This document shows positions 1-6,200 of a DNA stretch of 9,431 nt, piece by piece. Position 1 is the first letter of the stretch, and each line of letters opens with the position of its first letter. The notes below the pieces were generated by a model. It did no database searches. It worked only from the letters and a program-made list of their open reading frames with translations, and was not told the DNA's origin. A program made the position numbers and the translations under genes. The stretch comes from Verrucomicrobia bacterium UBA1731. GTDB lineage: Bacteria > Verrucomicrobiota > Kiritimatiellia > RFP12 > UBA1067. The stretch is from NCBI GenBank assembly GCA_002317575.1, contig DCIH01000107.1:40805-50235 (forward strand). Reading direction: 5' to 3'.

Positions 1-202
1 ACTGACGGCGGAGCGACTGCTTCTGGCGGAGCTGTTCGCCGTATTCGGACATCTTCCGCGCGCGGCGCGCCACGTGCATGCCCGGAATGCCGGTTCCCTG
101 CTCAATCGGGCACTTCGCGAGATAGCAACGCGCGCCCTTGAGAAAAAGCTTCTGACCTTCACGGCGGCACTGACGGCACACCGGACCCGTATAACGTCCC
201 AT
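1..202 (-). CDS. rpsD: 30S ribosomal protein S4, N-terminal part (cut by window edge)
   Basis: S4 is a primary 16S rRNA-binding protein that nucleates assembly of the small subunit. The first 67 codons are visible. The protein begins MGRYTGPVCRQCRREGQK and shows four cysteines in the zinc-ribbon arrangement (C9, C12, C26, C31), so this is the zinc-binding form of S4. The typical GMHVARR and SEYGEQLRQKQ stretches follow before the sequence runs off the left edge. The ATG lies one base after the rpsK stop codon. Its Shine-Dalgarno sequence is inside the last codons of rpsK, so translation is probably coupled to S11. The position after rpmJ-rpsM-rpsK is the standard alpha-operon order, and rpoA and rplQ would be expected next, outside the window. 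Identity is very secure. Confidence 0.95.
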   Translation of the reverse strand, partial: MGRYTGPVCRQCRREGQKLFLKGARCYLAKCPIEQGTGIPGMHVARRARKMSEYGEQLRQKQSLRRQ

Positions 203-203
203 T

Positions 204-677
204 TTACACTCTCCTCCGTTTGCGCGGACGGCACCCGTTATGAGCCAAGGGCGTCGTGTCCGTGATCATCGTGACGCGAATGCCGGCGGCCTGGATCGCG
301 CGAACCGCGCTCTCGCGGCCGGCGCCTGCGCCCTGCATGCGCACTTCGCATTCGTGCATGCCCTTCGCCACGGCCGTGCGGGCCGCGTCCTGCGCCACCA
401 TCGTGGCCGCGAACGCCGTGCACTTGCGCGAACCCTTGAAACCCGCCTTGCCGGCCGAGCTCCAGGCGATCACGCCGCCGCGGGCGTCGGCAATCGACAC
501 CTGCGTGTTGTTGAATGTGGAACGGATGAAGGCGATTCCCGCAGGAATCGACTTGCCCGAACGGACTTTCTTCGCGGGCGCGTCGGCGCCCTCGGCCGCC
601 CCGACGGCGGCATCAGCGGCAGCAATCGGCGCCGCTTCCGCGGCGACTTCGGGCTGCTTGAGGTTTTCTTCGCTCAT
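204..677 (-). CDS. rpsK: 30S ribosomal protein S11
   Basis: S11 (157 aa) is a small-subunit platform protein near the mRNA exit. From about residue 40 the sequence follows the family closely: the FIRSTFNNTQVSIAD stretch, GFKGSRKCTAFAA, the GAGAGRESAVRAI segment, and the invariant end HNGCRPRKRRRV. The N-terminus is unusual. Instead of a short basic tail it has about 35 residues rich in Ala, Glu and Asp before a basic patch (AKKVRSGKS). That makes the protein roughly 25-30 residues longer than the common length of about 128. The chosen ATG has AAGGAAA upstream and is the only start that leaves normal spacing from rpsM, which ends at 704. The gene is followed directly by rpsD. Confidence 0.95.
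   Translation of the reverse strand: MSEENLKQPEVAAEAAPIAAADAAVGAAEGADAPAKKVRSGKSIPAGIAFIRSTFNNTQVSIADARGGVIAWSSAGKAGFKGSRKCTAFAATMVAQDAARTAVAKGMHECEVRMQGAGAGRESAVRAIQAAGIRVTMITDTTPLAHNGCRPRKRRRV
211..217 (-). promoter_or_regulatory. Shine-Dalgarno for rpsD, embedded in the rpsK 3' end
   Basis: The minus strand reads GGAGGAG here, 8 bases before the rpsD ATG at 202. The same bases encode part of the conserved basic C-terminus of S11 (RKRRRV). The coding requirement of S11 and the ribosome-binding site of rpsD are therefore superimposed. Confidence 0.7.
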
Positions 678-703
678 GTTTTCCTTGTTTCCTTAACGAA
701 AAC

Positions 704-1102
704 TCACTTCTTGGCCGCCGGCGCCGGAGCCGACGCACGCAACGCGGAAGCCGCGGACTTGCGGTTGCCCTTACGCGTCTTCGCGTTCGTCTTCGTGCGC
801 TGACCACGGCACGGAAGGCCCTTCTTGTGGCGGAGCCCACGATAGGAGCCAATCGAAATCAGACGGCGGATGTTCTGCGACACTTCGCGGCGCAGATCGC
901 CTTCCACGCGGTAATGGTCCTGGATGAACGTCACGATCGCGTGAATTTCATCCTGCGTGAGATCGTCGGCCTTCTTGGAAGGATCGACTTTGCAAGCGGC
1001 CAGCACGTCATCCGCGCGCTTAGGCCCGATTCCATGGATATAGCGGAGCGCGAAGCGAGCGTGCTTCTTGCCCGGAATATCCACACCCATCAGTCTCGGC
1101 AT
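704..1102 (-). CDS. rpsM: 30S ribosomal protein S13
   Basis: S13 (132 aa) sits in the head of the small subunit and contacts tRNA and S19. It begins MPRLMGVDIPGKK and has the family blocks ALRYIHGIG, RREVSQNIRRLISIGSYRG and GLPCRGQRTKTNAKTRKG. After the last block it carries an extra Ala/Ser/Lys-rich tail of about 12-15 residues ending in AAKK, longer than most S13 proteins. The frame is open further upstream (to 1210), but that part overlaps rpmJ in another frame and is not S13-like. The ATG at 1102 has AGAGGAA 8 bases upstream and lies 23 bases after the rpmJ stop, so it is the real start. Confidence 0.95.
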   Translation of the reverse strand: MPRLMGVDIPGKKHARFALRYIHGIGPKRADDVLAACKVDPSKKADDLTQDEIHAIVTFIQDHYRVEGDLRREVSQNIRRLISIGSYRGLRHKKGLPCRGQRTKTNAKTRKGNRKSAASALRASAPAPAAKK

Positions 1103-1125
1103 GTGTTGTTTCCTCTTTGGTTGAA

Positions 1126-1239
1126 TTAACCCTGACGCTGTTTGTGGCGCGGATTGGTGCAAATGACGCGCACCACGCCCTTGCGGCGGATGATGCGGCA
1201 ATTTTCGCAAATGCGACGAACTGAGCTGCGGACTTTCAT
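1126..1239 (-). CDS. rpmJ: 50S ribosomal protein L36
   Basis: L36 (37 aa) is the smallest protein of the large subunit. Translation from the ATG at 1239 gives MKVRSSVRRICENCRIIRRK, followed by GVVRVICTNPRHKQRQG and TAA. The zinc-ligand set C11, C14, C27 and H32 is complete, so this is the zinc-binding form. AGAGGAA (1248-1254) precedes the start at good spacing. It is the first gene of the ribosomal block in the window, with a strong promoter just upstream. In many bacteria rpmJ follows secY/infA in the spc operon; here that link is broken by the unrelated gene upstream. Confidence 0.95.
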   Translation of the reverse strand: MKVRSSVRRICENCRIIRRKGVVRVICTNPRHKQRQG

Positions 1240-1270
1240 GTGTATACTTCCTCTGTCAAAAAGAGCGGCT

Positions 1271-1299
1271 ATTATGACACAACGCCGCCTTTTTGGCAA
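1271..1299 (-). promoter_or_regulatory. Sigma70-type promoter for rpmJ-rpsM-rpsK-rpsD
   Basis: On the minus strand, TTGCCA (1294-1299) and CATAAT (1271-1276) are separated by exactly 17 bases. Each hexamer matches the consensus at 5 of 6 positions. A TGT immediately before the -10 fits an extended -10. The rpmJ start lies about 32 bases downstream of the -10. No strong intrinsic terminator is visible between the upstream gene's stop at 1328 and this promoter, so some read-through is possible. Confidence 0.75.
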
Positions 1300-1327
1300 G
1301 GGGGTATTTTCAATAATTTTTGACCGG

Positions 1328-2023
1328 TCACCAGGTGAGGGTCGGCGTCGATTCGCCGCCGCGGCTCACATACCAGAAAGCGGTCATTTTCGGGACGACG
1401 GCGCCTTTTTCGAAATCCTCGCCTTCCTCTTTCGCCAATTTCCCCCACCCCGTCGTATCCACCGTGACGCCCGCCGCCTTGAAACCGACTTCCTTCCAAT
1501 CGTCGTCTTCCCAGATGCGGACCGCATCCTGCGCCGCCGCGCCGTCGCTCTGCCACTCGCTCACGCCACGCTCGTTGAAATCGTAGTCCACGTCGAAAGG
1601 ACCAGCCACCAGCGTCGCCGCTTCGCCGTCTTCCGTTCCCTTTTCAAGTGTGGCGCCCTTCGCATCGGCCGGCACGGCCACGGTGAAGACGTTCTTGAGT
1701 TCTTTCGCGCGCACGAGCACGAACGAGGTGCCCTTCGCGAGACCGCCGTTCTTCGCAGGCGCCTTGCGCGCGTCCGCCGTGCCGGACTTCCACCCCTTCG
1801 CGTCCAGTTCCCAGCACGCCCACGCCTTGCCGTCCCAGCGCAAGACCTTCGTGCCAGCCGCGAGGCCCTCCTTTTCGACCACATCCTCGACCTTGGCCGA
1901 CTTAGACCATGCCGCCGCCACAATGGTCTCCTTTTGGTCGCTTCGGCACTCCACGCGCACCACCTCGCCGGTGCACGCCAGCGCCGCCACGATCAGTCCG
2001 GACAACAGAACAACTTTCTTCAT
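1328..2023 (-). CDS. Secreted protein of unknown function with two similar modules
   Basis: I do not recognise a named function. The protein (231 aa) starts MKKVVLLSGLIVAALACTGE, a clear Sec signal peptide. The LAC near residue 17 is a poor lipobox because its -3 and -2 positions do not fit, so lipid attachment is doubtful. The mature part is acidic and appears to hold two related modules. Residues about 59-106 contain VLRWDGKAWACWELDAKGW and end in GTSFVLVRA. Residues about 167-221 contain VRIWEDDDWKEVGFKAAG and end in MTAFWYVSRGG. Similar short modules with W-rich strands ending in an 'FWLVR'-like strand are, as I recall, common in secreted proteins of Kiritimatiellae/Lentisphaerae. The frame is open 9 codons further up, but the ATG at 2023 has a GAGGGGGG purine run upstream and begins the signal peptide. 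The gene has its own promoter (2063-2091). Confidence 0.75.
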   Translation of the reverse strand: MKKVVLLSGLIVAALACTGEVVRVECRSDQKETIVAAAWSKSAKVEDVVEKEGLAAGTKVLRWDGKAWACWELDAKGWKSGTADARKAPAKNGGLAKGTSFVLVRAKELKNVFTVAVPADAKGATLEKGTEDGEAATLVAGPFDVDYDFNERGVSEWQSDGAAAQDAVRIWEDDDWKEVGFKAAGVTVDTTGWGKLAKEEGEDFEKGAVVPKMTAFWYVSRGGESTPTLTW

Positions 2024-2062
2024 TTCAACCCCCCTCGTCTTTTCGTTCAAAGCACTCCGCGC

Positions 2063-2091
2063 AGTTTACCACATCACACCCGTCACGACAA
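2063..2091 (-). promoter_or_regulatory. Promoter of the secreted-protein gene
   Basis: On the minus strand, TTGTCG (2086-2091) and TAAACT (2063-2068) are 17 bases apart, each matching the sigma70 consensus at 4 of 6 positions. TGG just before the -10 makes it an extended -10. The core GATGTGGTAAA also occurs before the ACP operon at the right end of the window. It begins 11 bases after the ketosynthase stop. Confidence 0.55.
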
Positions 2092-2101
2092 ATCGCCGCA
2101 T

Positions 2102-3247
2102 TCATGCGCGGCCGAGCGCGACGCAGGCGTTGCTGCCGCCGAACGCGAACGAATTGGACAGCATGATGCGTGCGGTCGTTTCGTTGCCGACTTCCGGCAC
2201 GGGAAACGGCGCGAGCGCGCGGTCCACGGGCTGCGCGACATGCGGCGGCAAACCCCGCGCGCGTTTGAGCGCAATCCAGCACAGCGCCGCCTCGATCGCC
2301 CCCGCCGCCCCGAGCACATGCCCCGTGAGCGGCTTCGTGGACGAACATGGCACGCCGTCCCCGAACACGCGCCGGACGGCCGCACACTCCATCGCGTCGT
2401 TGTATGTGGTGCCCGTGCCGTGCAGATTCACGTAGCCGACATCCGATGGCGCGAGACCCGCATCCGCCAGCGCCGCGCGCATCGCCGCCTCCGCACCGCG
2501 CCCTTCAGGATCGGGCGCCGTCAGATGGTACGCGTCGGAGCTCTCGCCCACGCCCAAAAGCGTCACGGATGCGCTCCCCTCCGTAGCGCAGTTCGTCCCG
2601 AACTGCGCATCCCCGCGACGCATGATGAAAATCGCCGCACCTTCACCCAGATTGATGCCGTCGCGGTCCGCCGTCAACGGACGCGTCGGACGTGACGAGA
2701 GCGCCTCCAGCGAGAAGAACCCGTTCACCACCACGCGCGTGAACGCGTCCGCGCCACCCACCAGCACCGCGTCGCACATATCCTCTTCCAGCAGCTTGCG
2801 CGCGCCGGCAAAGACCTTGCCACTCGACGAACACGCCGTGGACACGACCCACGCGGGACCGCCAACGCCCCACTTCTCGCGCAGGCGCTCCGCGGGATAC
2901 GCCATGTCGATGCGGTCCGGGTTCGATGTAAATTCCTCCATCGTGGAGTTGCTCGTGCCGATCACCGCGCCGATGCGCGCGGCGGGCGTCGTTTCGCGCA
3001 GCCGCGCCAGCGCCGGCTCGAGCTGCGCCATCGCGGCGTCGACGAGCGCCGCCACGCGCGTGGGCGCCGCGACGAACGCGGCTTCCGGCAAATCCGCAAA
3101 CCCGAACGGCGTCGTCTCGCCGTTCGGCAGCGTGCCCGCGCATGTCTTCATGCCGGACATGTCGCCCGCGAATAGCCGCGCTTCGGTGGCGGCGACGCCG
3201 CACCCGAGCGCGGAAACAATCCCCAAATCAGCTAAAACAGCTCTCAC
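2102..3247 (-). CDS. Beta-ketoacyl-ACP synthase (FabF-type) of aryl-polyene-like cluster
   Basis: This 381-aa thiolase-fold enzyme should condense malonyl-ACP with an acyl-ACP to lengthen the chain. The catalytic triad is complete: Cys139 in VSTACSSSGK, His276 in NLHGTGTTYNDA, and His310 in KPLTGHVLGAAG, with Lys305. The C-terminal NSFAFGGSNA glycine loop is present, so it is an active ketosynthase and not a chain-length factor. The length is slightly short for FabF (about 410). The start is a GTG at 3247, supplied by the last unit of a heptamer repeat. AGGAG lies upstream, and MRAVLADLGIVSALG fits the first beta strand of the family. Residues about 213-224 (DAQFGTNCATEG) are an insertion encoded by a GTAG palindrome. 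It is the last gene of the operon and lies 22 bases after the exporter-acyltransferase gene. Its exact ApeO/ApeR-type assignment is uncertain. Confidence 0.88.
   Translation of the reverse strand: MRAVLADLGIVSALGCGVAATEARLFAGDMSGMKTCAGTLPNGETTPFGFADLPEAAFVAAPTRVAALVDAAMAQLEPALARLRETTPAARIGAVIGTSNSTMEEFTSNPDRIDMAYPAERLREKWGVGGPAWVVSTACSSSGKVFAGARKLLEEDMCDAVLVGGADAFTRVVVNGFFSLEALSSRPTRPLTADRDGINLGEGAAIFIMRRGDAQFGTNCATEGSASVTLLGVGESSDAYHLTAPDPEGRGAEAAMRAALADAGLAPSDVGYVNLHGTGTTYNDAMECAAVRRVFGDGVPCSSTKPLTGHVLGAAGAIEAALCWIALKRARGLPPHVAQPVDRALAPFPVPEVGNETTARIMLSNSFAFGGSNACVALGRA
2583..2608 (+). repeat. GTAG palindrome inside the ketosynthase gene (REP-like)
   Basis: GTAG (2583-2586) leads into a perfect 10-bp inverted repeat, GCGCAGTTCG (2586-2595) and CGAACTGCGC (2599-2608), around a TCC loop. 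It falls in frame in the ketosynthase gene between two core strands and adds about 10 residues to a loop. The GTAG foot plus a GC-rich hairpin is the known signature of REP sequences mobilised by RAYT proteins. A similar element lies at 5218-5242. Confidence 0.6.
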
Positions 3248-3279
3248 CCTAACTCCTAACCCCTAGCTCCTAACCCCTA
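3245..3279 (-). repeat. Five-unit heptamer tandem repeat (TAGGRGT) at a gene junction
   Basis: Reading the minus strand from 3279: TAGGGGT, TAGGAGC, TAGGGGT, TAGGAGT, TAGGGTG. Five contiguous 7-base units span the whole gap between the exporter-acyltransferase gene and the ketosynthase gene. The TAG of unit 2 is the stop codon of the first gene. Unit 4 contains the AGGAG Shine-Dalgarno of the second gene. The last three bases of unit 5 are its GTG start. The last two residues of the upstream protein (RG) are encoded by unit 1. The design recalls the short tandemly repeated heptamers of cyanobacteria. Confidence 0.85.
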
Positions 3280-6200
3280 TCCATCCACCGGAACCACTCC
3301 TCCGGATGCTCCCGGACAACCGCCTCCAACGCCGCCCGGTAGGCGTCCGCCAATCCCGCGCGCGTCTCCGTCGGCAATTTCCGCACGATCGCGCGGTACT
3401 GGCTCCCTCGCGTGCGCACGCAGGCGACGAAATAGACGGGATGCCCCAACGCCCGCGCGAAACGCACCGCTCCTTCCGACACCGCGATCCGCGGCGAACC
3501 GTCCGCCGCCGTGGCGCTTTCGAAATCGGCCGCCATCACCGCGCAATCGCCCGCGTCCAGCCAATCGCCCGCCTCGAACGCGCTGGCCATGCCGAATGTT
3601 TCGATCGGATGCACCCGCACGCGCCGCCGCTTCGCGTGGCGGGCGTAGAACGCGTTGAATACCGCCGTCTGCGCGAACGCCATCCACGCGTGGAACGTCA
3701 CATCGCACGCGCCCAACGCCGCGAGCACTTCCACGGTGCCGCAATGCGACGACAACACGAACACGCCCTTCTTCGCCTGCACGTCGGCGACGAACGCGGC
3801 CGCGTCGTCCGAGCCGTCTGTTTCCACGCACGGCTGCCCCGGGCCTTCGCACATCACCACAAACTTGTCCGCCAGCGACCGCGCGAAGCGCATCGCCTTC
3901 CCGGGACCGCGCGACGCCTTGCGCGCGCCGGCGCTGAACATCCAGATGCACAACCCGATCGCCGCCGCCAACGCGTTCAGCGCCCGTTTCCCGAAAACAC
4001 GATACGCGAGCCACGCGAGCTCTAAGCCAAGCGGCGACGCGCCGTGCTCGGTCGCCGGTGCCGTGTCGGCGTCGCGCGGCGCGCTCGCCCACGCCAGAAG
4101 AAAGGCGACCGGCAACCCCACGCCGAGCGCGAAACCGAACGCCGCCACCACGGGGAACGACACGAACGCGAGCGCGCCGAACCCGACCATCGACGTCAGC
4201 AGCGCGCACAAGGCGCTCTTGACGGCGCGGCCCCGGCTTTCGTGCAGGAACACCGCGTAGTCGACGCCCATGCCCAACAGCAGGAATCCCGCCAACATGT
4301 GAAAGAGATTCACCGGCTCGCCGCGCACCGTCAGCGCCGCGACCACCACGAGAAACGACACGACGGCCGGCGCGAAAACGCGCACCGCGCGCCCGCGCAC
4401 GAAAACGAGCAGCAGCGCGAACATGGCCGCCGCCGCCGCGAGGAACAAACCCACCGATTGCCGTCCCCACGCCGTGAGAACGCACGACAAATCCGCCGGC
4501 CGCCAAAAAACGACGCCATCGGACATGTCCATGTCCGCACCGGCATCCGCCGGCACATTCGACGCGACGAGCGCGCCGTCCGCGAGAAAGTTTTCCGCAA
4601 TGGCCCGCGGCAATGTTTTCGCGTCCCACGCCCGCGGCGCTTCGGGCGCCGGCAGCGCCGCGAGCTTCAGCGCCGAACGCAGTTTCTCGCCCTGCTCCGC
4701 ATACAGCAGATTCACATTCTCCCAATTCGCCGTCCGCTCCGCGAGCGGCGGCAAAAACCGCGACAAGCACGCCACATCCCCAAGGGGGTCACGCCGCTCC
4801 GCCGGCGTGACCAAAGCAGCGTCCCCAAGGGGGTCACGCCGCTCCGCCGGCGTGACCAAGCTCGCAACCGCATCAGTTCTTTGACGAACTTGGTGGCGTC
4901 GGCGGAGCGACGCCACCCCCTGGGATGACTGCGACGCTTCTCCGGAGAAGCGGCGCCCTCGCCGCTTCAAAGCCCGTGCTTCCCTGGCCAACATGTCGTC
5001 CAATGTCTCCGCCACCCCCGCCGCGCATGTCGTCACCAAGAAGCCATGCCCCGCATCCGAACCGCTCAGCCGCGCGAACTGCGCTTCCGCGGCGGCGAGT
5101 TCCGCCGGCGGACGGTACAACGCCGCTAACGGCGTCTCGAACCGCGCATGCGGCAGCCCCGCCACCAGCGCGACGCACACGATTCCGAAAACGCCCCACG
5201 CCAAACCACGGGCGCAGGTAGGGCGCGGACGCCGTCCGCGCCGCCCCGCCTCGCACCACATCCCCCGCCACGCGCGCGGATACAACCACAGCACCGTCGC
5301 CAGTGCCGCCACCAACCCCGCGCCCAGGAACACGGCCGACTGCGCCAGCGCCGGCAGCGACGCGCACGCGAGCGGCACTAGACTCACCTCCGTGGTCGCA
5401 CAGGAGACAAGGAGATTCCGGCGCGTCGCGCGTTCGTCCGCCTCCGACCGCAGGAGCCAATGGAACGAATAGTCGATCACGAGTCCAAGCACCGTGGTGC
5501 CGAACACGAGGGCGATCAGATGAAAGGACGGCGCGAACAGCACCAGCGCCGCAAAGCCCGCGAGAGCCGCGTTCGCGAGCGACAACGCGAACCACACGAC
5601 CACCTTCCATGTGCGGAACGCCCACAGTCCCAGGCACGCGATGAACAACATCGAGAAAACGCCCAACCAGCCGATTTCGCGCCGGCACCGCGAGGCCGTC
5701 TCGGCGGCGTGCAGCGGCACGCCGCTCGCAGCGAAACGGACGCCCTCGCGCGCCGCCGCGTTCCTGGCGGCACGCAAGCCGGAGGCGAACCGTTCCAATG
5801 CATCCATGTCACCGGAGACGGACGGCGGCAGCGTGAACGACACGAGCACATGCGTTTCGCCGTCCCGCTCCGCGACGAGAACGCCATCCTTGCGCGGAGA
5901 CCATCCCATCACGGACGTGGGCAACGACGCCGCGAAACCGGCCAGCAACCCGAAGGGGTCCTGCACGGGCGTGAACAGCGTCACGGGCACGGAAAAATGC
6001 CTGCGAATCGCCGCGCGCGCGATCTTGGCGCGGCCTTCGGGCGTCTTGAGCCGCTCGGCGTCCGCCGACGAAACGACGCCGGAACCGTGCGACGCGTAGA
6101 ATGTCCGCATCTCCGCGAACGCGGCGCCGTCGTCCTTGTGCCGCACCGCCGCCCCCAGATCCGCCGGCAATGCCGCGACGAACGCATCCGCCGCGGACAA

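Noticed and set aside
1103..1210. N-terminal extension of S13 to 168 aa
   Set aside because: The extra frame overlaps rpmJ and does not resemble S13. The ATG at 1102 has a good ribosome-binding site and the family start MPRLMGVDIP.
1321..1330. Palindrome TGACCGGTCA at the stop of the secreted-protein gene
   Set aside because: It is ten bases with no T-tract or partner site nearby, too little to call a terminator or operator.
1142..2695. Long open frame on the plus strand (517 codons)
   Set aside because: It runs antisense through rpmJ, the secreted-protein gene and the ketosynthase. Its translation is Arg/His-rich without family motifs, as expected for a shadow frame in GC-rich DNA.
2102..3247. 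Ketosynthase as a chain-length factor
   Set aside because: The active-site Cys139 and both catalytic histidines are present, so it should be catalytically competent.
4777..4859. Possible CRISPR array
   Set aside because: There are only two units, the repeat (38 of 45 bp) leaves no spacer of normal size, and it is translated in frame inside the exporter gene.
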